Below, piece after piece: positions 11,144-20,489 of a stretch of DNA of 64,000 nucleotides. Position numbers and translations under genes: made by a program. Source of the stretch: Takakia lepidozioides (Eukaryota; Streptophyta; Takakiopsida; Takakiales; Takakiaceae); NCBI GenBank assembly GCA_030704615.1, contig CM060733.1, positions 62,744,001 to 62,808,000 of the forward strand, written 5' to 3'. The notes under the pieces were generated by a model. The model did not search any database and was not told the DNA's origin. It worked only from the letters and a program-made list of their open reading frames with translations. Each line of letters begins with the position of its first letter. Position 1 is the first letter of the stretch.

Positions 11144-12498
11144 CCGCCTTTACAGCTGCAGTTAGTTGGCCTGGAGAGTTGCTGGAAGGCAATGCCCATG
11201 CAGAGGATGTGCCACCTCCAGCAGAGCAGGATGACATGCATGGTACGGCGGAGTTGCTTGCCATGGTTGCTCACACTCCATTATGGGGTACGAGCAAGGA
11301 TTTGCAGCAAGCTGCTGATGGACGGGTACAACAAGCCTGGGTAGAGGCCTTCGTACCGTCAGGAGAAGAGGAGAGTGCGGTGATTGTACCAGGACCACCT
11401 CAATTGTTGCCATTGGACACCACACCTCTTGTGTGGCAGTGCCCGGATGAAGGCATATGCCTTCTGGACTTGTTTGGCGGGATCAGCACTGGATTGGCTG
11501 CAGTACTGCAGGCATGTGTACGAGTTCGACGTTACCTGTATGTGGAGAGGGATGAGACTGCACGACGCGTCTCACTGCGCCATGTTGCTCAGTTGGTACA
11601 GCAGTACCCTGATTTGTTGCCAGTGTCTGCAGTTCGTGGATACCAACAAGCCTTGCCAGCAGACATTTCGTTGCTGGGGGCGCAGGATTTGGAGCGGGTT
11701 GGCTCCATTGATCTGGTAGTGGCAGGTTGGCCCTGCCAAGGGCATTCATCAGCCGGGTATGGTAATGGATTGCGAGACTCGAGGACGGGTCTGTTTTGGG
11801 AGATGGTGCGGATTTTGCGCCACTTGCAGCTTCATCAAGCTGTATCTCCAGCATACATCTTGGAGAATGTGCCACTGATGGGTGATTCTCGGGCCAGGGT
11901 GATGGCCAATGTGCATCAAGTCCGGTCGTGGCTTGGGTCAGCAGTGTTGCTGGATGCAGCTGCAGTGGGGTCATGGGCTCATCGTTCACGACTATGGTGG
12001 ACTAACTTGATGCCACCCGCACTGCTCAAGCGTGCATTTGATGGGGTGCAGCGGCCAGCACACCTCACAGTGGATAGCATTTTGGACACAGGGAGGCAGT
12101 CTCAACGTGTGAGACACGATGACCGTTCGCCTTTGGCAGTGGTCAACAGGGTGGGTCAACCACGAGCAGCATTACCTACACTGCTCAGCTTCCCAGGATC
12201 CCATGCTTTTCGGGATGGTGGACCTGGCCTCTTGTGGGATAGCCAGTTGCAACAATTAGTGGAGCCCAATGCTGACGAGCGCGAGCGGGCGATGGGTTTT
12301 ACCACAGGTACCACGGCGGTGCCATCTCTTTCTGAGGCATCACGTCATCAGGTGTTGGGGCAAGCAATGGATCTCAATTGCTTGACCTGGATTATCATAT
12401 TGGCTATGGCTGAGCAGCGCAGAGTACGGAGTACACTTCCCTTCATGGATCCCTGCCTACCGAGATGGTACAGGCAGCGAGTGGGGGCGAGCAGGTGA
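11023..12498 (+). CDS. Retrotransposon-borne cytosine-5 DNA methyltransferase (DNMT3-like)
   Basis: The open frame of 491 codons carries the C5-methyltransferase motifs in canonical order, residues counted from 11,023: motif I LLDLFGGISTGL (Asp149), motif IV GWPCQGHSSAG (catalytic Cys238), motif VI YILENVPLMG (Glu281), motif VIII HRSRLWWTN (Arg321), then a target-recognition region and motif IX/X ERERAMGF (from Glu419) with a VLGQAMDLNCL end. GLRDSRTGLFWEMVRIL after motif IV and HRSRLWW resemble the DNMT3 branch more than DNMT1/CMT. The motif order is not the rearranged DRM order. The first about 45 residues are out of frame with the protease and likely not native. The domain sits between protease and reverse transcriptase on the same strand, so it is polyprotein cargo, not a host gene. 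No stop or frameshift lies inside the catalytic domain. Expected role: methylating cytosines in DNA, perhaps the element's own copies. Confidence 0.92.
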   Translation: MGGVSILQAWMAVRGWSSCTAPCDIHWGIAAAQRGKMPTLAAFTAAVSWPGELLEGNAHAEDVPPPAEQDDMHGTAELLAMVAHTPLWGTSKDLQQAADGRVQQAWVEAFVPSGEEESAVIVPGPPQLLPLDTTPLVWQCPDEGICLLDLFGGISTGLAAVLQACVRVRRYLYVERDETARRVSLRHVAQLVQQYPDLLPVSAVRGYQQALPADISLLGAQDLERVGSIDLVVAGWPCQGHSSAGYGNGLRDSRTGLFWEMVRILRHLQLHQAVSPAYILENVPLMGDSRARVMANVHQVRSWLGSAVLLDAAAVGSWAHRSRLWWTNLMPPALLKRAFDGVQRPAHLTVDSILDTGRQSQRVRHDDRSPLAVVNRVGQPRAALPTLLSFPGSHAFRDGGPGLLWDSQLQQLVEPNADERERAMGFTTGTTAVPSLSEASRHQVLGQAMDLNCLTWIIILAMAEQRRVRSTLPFMDPCLPRWYRQRVGASR

Positions 12499-12508
12499 GG
12501 ACCACAAG

Positions 12509-14709
12509 GTGCAGGCCGCATCCATGGCACACGTGGGAGGTGCTCGAGGTTCAGAAGGAGTTGGTAGCCAAGGCGGGGTGATGGATCAGGTTGGGGATTT
12601 TTCTCGGGTTGAGGAGGTCCTCAAGGATGGGATGATGGGGCAGGATAAGACATTGTCACTGACAGAGGAGGCAGTGGTCATTGCTCAAGAGGTTGCAGCA
12701 TAGCAACCACGGGACGCGTCTTCTACCTCTAAGCCTGCTGGACTCAAGGTTGCAGTCACGGAGGACAACTGGGAGCCTGATGTTGGACCTATAGTCACCG
12801 GAGGAGAGAGACGACGTATACGGCGGTTCTTGAGGGCTTACAGGAACTGCTTTGCCTTCAGTTTGAAGGACTTAGGAGCACTGAAGGTCAAGAGATTCGC
12901 ATTGAATTGGCTACTGACACGCCAATCTTTCGAAGACCCTATAGATACAGTGACATGGAGAGGTCCTTGATTCAGATGAGAACTCAGGACCTTTGGGAGG
13001 CTGGTTTGGTGGAGCTATCTGGGGGAGAGTATGCTTCAGCCACAGTGATGCCAGCCAAGAAGGATGTCTTTGGCAATTGGATGGAGAGACGTATGTGCGG
13101 TGATTACCAGCCTGTAAATCGTCAGACCAAGTCCAATAGGTATGCCATGCCAACACCAGAGGAGATCTTTGATGCCATTGGGCATGCCAAGGTCTTTAGC
13201 ACGTTGGATTTACGATCCGCATATCACCAGTTGCCGATCAAGGAGGCGGATAAGCAAAAGATGGCATTCTGGGGGATCAATGAGCACGGGAAGGATTGCC
13301 TATACCAATGGCGGTTCTTACCATTTGGGCTTAAGAACGCTCCGGCAGAGTTTCAGAGAGTCATGGACAGGATTCTAGCAGGGGCGGAGTTTGCTCGGTG
13401 CTACATAGATGACATCATCATCTTTAGTGCTACGGTGGAAGAGCACGAGAGACACCTTCAGGGGGTATTTGAGCGCTTGAGGGCGCACGGATTGAAGTTA
13501 CATCTGGGAAAGTGCAAGTTTTTCCACAACCAGATTGAGTATTTGGGTCACATGATATATCCTGGAGGATTGGGGGTACAGCAGACTAAGGTAGAGTCCA
13601 TTGCACAGGTTCCACGCCCCACGGATGTGAGCCGAGTTCGAGCTTTCATGGGGTTAGCAAACTATTATAGACGGTTTGTTAAGGGATTTAGTGCCATTGC
13701 AAAGGCTCTAACCAAGCTGACCAAGGTGGACCAGGAGTGGCAGTGGGAAGATGAGCAAGAACAAGCTTTTCAAGAGCTCAAGGCGAGGTTGACCTTGGCG
13801 CCCATCTTGAGACGACCTATCAGGGGGCGTCTTTTTCAGTTGCATACAGATTGGAGCATGCTGGGGTTTGGAGCGGTGCTCACACAGGTGGATGATGAGG
13901 AAAGAGAGTTCGTAGTGGCTTATGCTAGCCGCTCGAACAACGTTGCAGAGTCTAAGTATAGCTCATATGAGGGAGAATGCTTAGCTGCAGTGTGGGCCGT
14001 AGCACACTTCAAGTGCTATCTATACGGCAATCTCTTCACCCTTGTCACAGATCACCAACCACTCAAGTGGTTGATGGAGTCAGACAAGCTTACGGGGAAG
14101 CTTGCACGGTGGGCACTCATCCTTCAAGAGTATGACTTTCAGGTGGTGCATCGACCAGGTTTGGTCAATCGCAATGTAGATGGGTTGAGTCGCAATCCAT
14201 GCACAAGCCAGCAGGATGACACTGGAGCTCGGTGGCATGGTGAGACGGACGAGGAGATGGTGCCCGGATGGCATGCATCTGCATTTATGTGTATCTTGGC
14301 AGCGGAAGGCCAGGTTGGACCTGCAATAGGGATGACTGTAGATCAAGTGTCTGAGGACCCTGAGGCCAGCAATGAGCAAGGTGGCGCCAAAGATATACAT
14401 GAGGATTCAGTTGTGTTGGACTACCTCCGCACTGGAGACACTGCAGCCACTGTGACTGCCAAGGAGAGGGATCGGATCCTACAACAAGCCAAGAGGTTCA
14501 AGTGGGAGGAGACACACCTGCTCCGAGTGTGGGAGGATGGTCAAGTGAGGATTGTGCCTCACCCAACACAGCGGGCACGGTTAGTGCGGCATGCCCATGG
14601 GAGTTGGGGCATTTTGGGGTGCGACGCACTCATAGTCTACTGCAGGGGCAGTATTGGTGGCGTGGTATGCACACAGAGGTGCAACAATTTGTGGCTAGGT
14701 GCATGGTAG
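12509..14709 (+). pseudogene. Element D reverse transcriptase and RNase H
   Basis: A frame from 12,509 leads (after TAG at 12,701) into FLRAYRNCFAFSLKDLGALK, the usual start of gypsy RT. It shifts near 12,895 to the long frame 12,907-14,709. That frame has RT blocks MCGDYQPVNRQT, FSTLDLRSAYHQLPI and FLPFGLKNAPAEFQRVM, with catalytic CYIDD at about residue 166. RNase H follows (LHTDWSMLGFGAVL, SSYEGECLAAVW, LVTDHQPLKWLM) and then the spacer to integrase. The last residues are out of frame: the integrase zinc domain continues in the frame ending at 14,714. The RT/RH catalytic residues are all present. Confidence 0.9.
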
Positions 14710-15644
14710 TGTGACAGGGTGCGTGCTTCATTCAACGCCCCTACTCCACAATTGCACCCTCTTCCGATCATGGGATTGGGCTACAGGTGGAGTCTTGACT
14801 TCGCAGGGCCGTTGCCACTGACCATGCGCCACAACAAGTACGTGTTGGTGATGGTGGAGCACTTCTCCAAGTGGATTGAATTGGTTCCATTGCCTGATAA
14901 GGCTAGTGAGGGAGCTGCGTATGCATTCTTGGATTGTGTGCTTAGCCGATTCGGTGCTCCAGCTGAGGTACTCACGGACCAAGGGAGAGAGTTCTTGGGG
15001 AGTTTCAGGCTTTGTGTGACAAGGCCTTGATAGACCACCGCACCACTTCTCGGGATCATCCTGAGGCCGATGGCTTGGCAGAGAGAGTTGTTAGACAGTA
15101 AAGAGGGGTTTGCGCAAGTATGGCTTGCAGAAGGGACACCTAGGAGATTGGGACCTTCAGTTACCCTGGTTAGCCATGGGCTACAGGTTCAGCAAGCAAG
15201 CATCACTTGCCTCCTTCTCACCATACTTTCTTCTCTTTGGCCGAGAGCCGGATTTGCCTACATCCATTCGCAGAGAAGCTGCTACAGTTCTTAACCTTGA
15301 CGATCCGGACGTGTGGGCACGTGCATGTGAGCAGCGTGTAGAGTTGTTCAAGAAAGTCATGCCCATGGCTTTCGAGAACCTTGCCATTGCACAACATCGT
15401 GATATGTTGAGGTATGCTACCATACGTGGTGGGGGCTATCGTCCTGGGGTTCGGAGATTCAAACCTTGGTGACTATGTTTATCTGTCAGCAGACTGCTCC
15501 TACGACCTTGGATGTGGACTACAGACGTACTATTTTGAGGGTTCGAGATGTGTGCCCTCAGGAGTCCTGATCTTGGAGGGTCGAGATGACATGATTTGGA
15601 AGGACCATTGCGTAATTGCGCGCCATGTCACCTTCCAATGTTGA
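14502..15644 (+). pseudogene. Element D integrase, broken in several frames
   Basis: Zinc-binding part: GHFGVRRTHSLLQGQYWWRG and VQQFVARCMVV, before a stop at 14,712. Core: YRWSLDFAGPL (first Asp) and VLTDQGREF (second Asp) at 14,719-15,030. Then, in another frame, DHPEADGLAERVV (Glu, about 15,055-15,095) and WLAMGYRFSKQASL to 15,472. The C-terminal beta region (DYVYL at about 15,470; ILRVRDVCPQ in a further frame) runs toward the PHD finger. At least four frame changes or stops are visible. The catalytic D, D and E are all still encoded. No chromodomain is seen. Confidence 0.85.
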
Positions 15645-15835
15645 TTGGAAGGGTTGACCCAAATCTGGCAGTGGTACCTGCAAGTTTGAGGTGCATGTTG
15701 TGTGGGTCTGCTAGAGGGGCAGCCACCATGCTGGTGTGTGATCAATGCTCTAGAGGTTGGCATATGGGATGCTTGACTCCACCTCTTGAGATGGTTCTTG
15801 ATAGGGATTGGTTATGTCCACATTGCATTGGATAG
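15596..15835 (+). CDS. PHD finger at the 3' end of element D pol
   Basis: Residues 33-77 from base 15,596 form a full C4HC3 PHD finger: C33, C36, C48, C51, H56, C59, C74 and C77, with the typical LVCDQCSRGWHMGCLTPPL core and a Trp two residues before the last Cys pair. It ends two residues later at TAG/TGA-bounded frame end 15,835. It follows directly on the integrase C-terminal region, on the same strand, where chromoviruses carry a chromodomain. PHD fingers usually read histone H3 tails, so a role in steering integration or the methyltransferase to chromatin is plausible but not shown. The upstream part is out of frame with integrase, so the start at 15,596 is only a frame marker. Confidence 0.85.
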   Translation: MEGPLRNCAPCHLPMLIGRVDPNLAVVPASLRCMLCGSARGAATMLVCDQCSRGWHMGCLTPPLEMVLDRDWLCPHCIG

Positions 15836-16085
15836 TGGGAGTGATACAACCATGGAAGGCTAACAAGAAATGCAAGGCCAAGCTACTAGGAGACCAACAC
15901 ACGAGATCCTGACTCAAGTTCACAAATTGCAAGACGGCAACTAACGATGGGGTTGCTCTTGTACCGCCTCTTGGTCTATAGAGTTTGAGACAATAGGGAC
16001 AGTGATAGAGGACTTAGTACGGCTGTGGCTATTACATCTTGTAGCTATAGGGAGTTAGAGGGACCTAACCACCAGCTAGGGGGGC
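15836..16085 (+). other. Element D 3' untranslated region with purine-rich tract
   Basis: No gene is visible. AGCTAGGGGGG at about 16,075-16,084 looks like the polypurine tract that primes plus-strand synthesis; it directly precedes the first LTR-related repeat. Confidence 0.5.
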
Positions 16086-16680
16086 GATTGTGGTATAGCT
16101 TTCTAGGATTGTGGTTTTAGATTTGTGTGTGGACAGCGATGTATGTTGTGGCACGATGCTTAGGTGGCACGACAGCTGTCATGGTTTTAGTCATGGTTAT
16201 CTAGAATTACCTACTTCTAGTTAACTAGGACATTTTAGATATTTATATTTATATTTTGTATGTTGGGACTTCATTTGGTCTCACATGCCAAGTGAGGTGT
16301 CGAGCCTCACTTGAGACATGGAGATAGGTTTTCCCCTTGTGAGGTTGCGGAGGCTCATCTTCTTGTAGTTGAGCCTCCATGAGCTTCTCTCACCTCCATA
16401 GCTCTAGGTATTGAGAGGGAGTGTGTTGAGGGCTTTGTAGGGTGGATTCCTTTAGCAAAGGTGCCCTTGGCTTGACTTAGTTTATGTGATAGAGTGGATT
16501 TCACTTGGAAGGACTAGGGCTTGTTCTTCATGTGATTGTTTCATGCTTTTGAGAGCTTTTCATTGTCTTCTACTTCCTCTATTTCTCATCTCTTCTCGAT
16601 TGTGGTATAGCTTTCTAGGATTGTGTGCTTAGATTGTGGTGGACAACGATGTATGTTGTGGCACAATGCTTAGGTGCACG
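16086..16680 (+). repeat. Element D 3' LTR region with a duplicated 83-bp start
   Basis: GATTGTGGTATAGCTTTCTA begins at 16,086 and again at 16,598, each copy running about 80 bases to GCACGACA. Between them, 16,177 (TGTCATGG) to about 16,594 matches, in reverse, the sequence at 58,489-58,240 and 45,467 to about 45,290. So 16,177-16,594 is LTR sequence shared with an inverted partner. The partner begins exactly at TGTCATGG, which looks like an LTR end. The partner continues for about 420 bases more; here the LTR is cut at about 16,595 by the second repeat copy. Confidence 0.7.
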
Positions 16681-16976
16681 ACAACGCACTTATCCTCTCC
16701 AAAGATGTCATTGTCAAGAGCAACCATCCAAAGCATATGTATACACCTCAACCCTCTCACTCAAAATATTCACAAAATGGCGACACCTTCAAACATAGCT
16801 TGGAAAAATATATGAGAAAAGAAGGCGGTTTTCCAGATGATATATATATCACAGGCGAAACCCTAGGTGCCTCATGCAGTTGTAAAAAATGCCCATATTT
16901 GGTATATAACTGTGCTAGAATATGTGTTTTTGACAGGAATATTATCGAATATAATCAGATTTAATTTTTAGTGTTC
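16681..16976 (+). other. Unassigned spacer with one open frame
   Basis: An open frame of 96 codons (16,674-16,964) contains a CSCKKCPYL cysteine cluster followed by a possible splice donor. The cluster vaguely recalls the iron-sulfur end of quinolinate synthase, but nothing else supports that. Treated as unidentified. Confidence 0.2.
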
Positions 16977-16981
16977 ACATA

Positions 16982-17919
16982 TGTTAGAGGACTGTCGGGG
17001 ACTTAGACACTTATACGGGATCTGTAGGGTACCCTTAATTTTTGCACAGACTGAGACCAACAGGAGCCTTAGGGGTGACAGCAGCGCACTGTAGAGGGGG
17101 GTTTACACAGCCCGCCACAGTCGTCACAGTCGTCACACAGCCGACACACAGCCACACAGCCCGTCACAGTCGTCACAGCCGACACAGCCCGGCACAGCCA
17201 CACAGCCAGTCACGCCCGACACAGCCAAACACAGTCGCACAGCCAGTCACAGCCCGTCACAGTTTCACACAGCCATTCACAGCTTGACACAGCTGTCACG
17301 ATCATAGGGAACGAAGAGTAGGACAGGGAACGACTGTGGGGAACAACACCTGCGAAGGAACATGTTAGTTCACAGACACGGTTAGTGAGGGAAACGGTTA
17401 GAACCGCGGATAGGAAGATAAAGGGAGAAACGGGGATTGAGGGACATCATTCGGAGGAGGACTTCTTGGTGATAGAGGAGAGGGGATCGGGCAGAGATGA
17501 AGAACGGAAGTGAAGATAGAGAGATGATGAGTAGATGCTTGATATATGCAAGGCTGTAATATATTGTAGAGGAGATTAGAGACACAATGGCTTCGGCCTG
17601 ATACCTGATAAATCATAATCGGATACTTTTACGATACAATCACACTGTGTAGAGAGATCTGAGTGAAGCTGTGGAATGAATGGATGAGTTGATGGAATCC
17701 AATAGATTGATAAAGCAAACTGATACTTAATTATCAATGGTAAGATAGTTAACATGAATACCGAAAGGGAAACAAATAGGAAACACCCCCATGATACACT
17801 AGCTGTAGGTCATGACTGATTGTTCTGCGCGGGCTGAGTACTTAGAGATTTCCAACTCTTCAATCTTGGAGTTTCCGCCTCGAATAGCGAAGGGATGGGT
17901 GAGTAAAAGCCGCGCGACA
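16982..17919 (+). repeat. Element B 5' LTR (938 bp)
   Basis: Starts TGTTAGAGGACTG, ends GCCGCGCGACA. It contains a tract of CACAGCC/CACAGTCGT-type short repeats (about 17,100-17,300), then a unique part shared with both LTRs of element C. Confidence 0.93.
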
Positions 17920-17921
17920 TT

Positions 17922-17939
17922 TGGCGACCATACTGGGGA
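17922..17939 (+). other. Element B primer binding site
   Basis: TGGCGACCATACTGGGGA lies two bases after the LTR end, the expected place and TGG start of a tRNA primer site. Its reverse complement ends GGTCGCCA, as arginine tRNAs do; that match is from memory. Element C has the same site with one change (TGACGACC). Confidence 0.6.
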
Positions 17940-17960
17940 ACTGAGACATGACAACCAGAT

Positions 17961-18506
17961 GTGACAGGCATCTGGTGGGATCATGGTGGTTGGACCATTA
18001 AAGAATTTGAAGTGAATCAAATTCCCTGTGGAACGAAGGAAGAAAGATTGTCCAAACAATTCTTTCAAAGGTTCTTGGAATTGCCAGACGGTTGTAAAGA
18101 AAATATTCTTAAGCGAGTGCATGATGCTGATCCAGAATGGGGTATGGAGAAAGGAGTGATAAAGATTTATCAGGTAGCCTGTAGAGGAAGAGCACGTTGG
18201 TTACCAACATTGGTTTATGTGATAGCATTGCTATCCATTAAACGAGTAGAGTTTGAAGGCTGGGAAGAAAGAAAGGTGAATGTTTATACTCATATGCATG
18301 AAGAGCTTGTACTGGTAAAGAATTGGATTCCAAAGGATATTTTGTGGATCAAACTCACACCAAGAACAGCTTTTCAGACTTGTTTGCCATATGGTTATAT
18401 GGTAACGGAGACTTCAAGTATAACCAAGGGTGCATTGAGGCTTGAAAGAAACCCAGGCATATACGAGAGATATTACAGAAGAGAGTTTTGGTTACTGCCA
18501 CATTAA
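17961..18506 (+). pseudogene. Element B gag N-terminal region
   Basis: The protein has no zinc knuckle or known enzyme motif; it reads NQIPCGTKEERLSKQFFQRF through YYRREFWLLPH and is nearly identical to element C 57,131-56,637. In the related copy C the frame opens at an ATG inside the LTR and runs across the primer site. In B a one-base deletion before 17,961 creates a stop in that leader. It is followed after 20 bases by the MSDEREARRQRYS frame. Possibly a gag leader or separate structural protein; function unknown. Confidence 0.6.
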
Positions 18507-18527
18507 AAGAAATGAAAGACATGGGAC

Positions 18528-20460
18528 ATGAGTGATGAAAGAGAAGCTAGACGCCAGAGATATTCAGTAAAAAGAGAAAGCTATCTGAAAGCTAATTATC
18601 CATATCTTTGGGAGAGAGGAATAGACATAGGGGAATCATCTGGACCTCTCACACCATTAAGATCAAAGAGTAACATCACCCATACCGGAAGAACTAGAGT
18701 TGGATGCCACTCCTTCTGTTTCTTTGCAAGAAAGATTAAGGGAATTGGTACAGGAAGAAGATCAATCACGAGGTGAAAGATCTGAGGTACATCCCTGGAT
18801 AAAAGATTTGACAGAAATCTTTGATAAGAGTTGGCATGGAACACCAAAAGCAGGAACTCCAGTTTCAGAAGCGGAAGGTGAAGAAGGAGAAGAGGATGTG
18901 GCAGAGCCAACGGAGAGTTCAGACTCTCCAACACCATTACAGTTGAGTTACATGAGTGAAGAAGAAACCCAAGGGCAGAACTTGGAGGATGAAAACAGAG
19001 AGAAGAAATTGGAAGAGGAAGAATATGAAGAAGTAGACCCAACAGCTGAGGTTGAGACTACAACCAGGACATCCCAACCCGTTGGACCTGGATCAAGTGG
19101 AGCACTTGGATCACAGGCCAACGAAGGTGTCGGCTCAGGGGATCAGGCGGGCGGCCTGGATCTGGCTCTGGGGGGACAGGGAGTGTGGGAAGTAGTGCAA
19201 CTGAAGCTGGGAATACTGTGAATATCGTGGGGCCAGTAGCAGGGAGTGCTCAAGGGCCACCACTTGTGGAAGATCCACCACAAAAACAACAGGTCCAGAA
19301 GGACCAGCACCAGCAAGGGTGCCAGCACCTGTCAGTGGGCAGAAGGTAGGGCCACAGATGGCGTTGCAACCAACACGGGCAAAACCACCCTTTCCAATAT
19401 ATTCAGGAAAAGGGGATCCCGATGTACACATTAGCCAATTTGAGCACATGTGTATAGTGAACAATGAGAATGGCGATGATGCCAAGATGAGACTGTTTCC
19501 TTGTTCACTTATCAAGAAAGCAAGTGAATGGTATGCAAGATTCCCTGATAATCATTTCCTAACCTGGAATGGCTTGAATACAGCATTTCGAAATAGGTTC
19601 AGGACAAGTAAAACTGAGGATGAAGTGTATGGAAGTTTACAACAGCTGAAGCAGAAGAAGCATGAAACTGTTGAAGAGTATATGGAGAAGATGGAATTGA
19701 TGATGAAAAAGCTGGCTGCAGTACCAGCGCCCGGGTTACAGAAGACTTGGTTTGTGAGTGGACTAAGACCAGAGTTGCAAAAGAAAGTGGATATGTTACC
19801 CCATAATACAGTGGAGGAGGCATTTGAAACTGCGAACAGAATTGAGCAATTGGGAATGCTCAGGAGAGAGAAAAAAGAAGATGAGGACTCTGAGGATGAG
19901 TCAGATGAAGAAGAAGAGCAAGAACTAAAAAGAAAGAGTAAGAGAAAGGAGAAGTTGAAGAGGGATAACTATGAAAAAAATTGGAAGAAATCTTGAAGAA
20001 GTATGCCACAGAGGCTGCAACACATTGGAGGAAAGGTGTATGGTGTGCAAAGTGCCAGAATGAAGGCCATACCACCACAGAATGCCACATGAAGGAGAAA
20101 CACTGTACTATCTGTAAAATGGATAACCATTCTACTGAGAATTGTTACTACAACAGAAGGACAGCTGCAAGAGAACCTAGGCAAGTAAGGGTGCATCAGG
20201 TGCAGCCCCAGCCAAGAAGAAACAATGATCAGGACCACTATGGTAGGTCTGGTGGTTATAACAATGGCATGGAAGGGAGAGGTAATTCAAGAGGGAATTA
20301 CCAAGGAAATTCCAGAGGCAACTATCAGGGTAATCCAAGGGGAATTACCAGCCCGGGAATCAGGATTATAGAAATAATCCAAGAACAGACCAAGGGCGAG
20401 GACCCAATGGTGAAGAGCTATGTTACTATTGTAATCAGCTAGGACATCGCAAGGCAGCCT
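18528..20460 (+). pseudogene. Element B gag (acidic N-part, capsid, zinc knuckles)
   Basis: Starts MSDEREARRQRYS. A frameshift near 18,680 moves the acidic middle into the frame seen at 18,700-19,221. Capsid follows at 19,319-19,996 (FPIYSGKGDPDVHISQFEHM, FPCSLIKKASEWYARF, WNGLNTAFRNRF, ETVEEYMEKMELMMKKL). A Lys/Glu-rich stretch then shifts frame to CAKCQNEGHTTTECH and CTICKMDNHSTENCY (about 20,047-20,155), a Gly/Asn-rich repeat, and a third knuckle CYYCNQLGHRKAAC at about 20,420-20,463 in another frame. Three CCHC knuckles bind the RNA genome. At least three frameshifts separate these parts. Confidence 0.85.
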
Positions 20461-20489
20461 GTTCATTCTGGATAAGACACCAGAATGAG

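Larger units (their letters stand above)
7000..16680 (+). mobile_element. Element D: gypsy retrotransposon carrying DNMT and PHD domains
   Basis: Domain order on the + strand: gag with two zinc knuckles (8,548-9,848), aspartic protease (about 10,640-11,050), cytosine-5 DNA methyltransferase (11,023-12,498), reverse transcriptase and RNase H (12,720-14,610), integrase (14,580-15,600), PHD finger (15,692-15,826), purine-rich tract (16,077-16,084) and LTR-related sequence (16,086-16,680). RT-RH-IN order makes it Ty3/gypsy. Several frameshifts break the polyprotein. No copy of the 16.2-16.6 kb LTR sequence is visible before gag. The matching LTR lies, inverted, at 44.9-45.5 plus 58.2-58.5 kb. The left boundary near 7,000 is set only by where the - strand gene stops. 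Confidence 0.85.

Noticed and set aside
16674-16964. Quinolinate synthase exon (CSCKKCPYL cluster)
   Set aside because: Only the cysteine cluster is suggestive; the rest has no recognisable similarity, and a single short frame is not enough.
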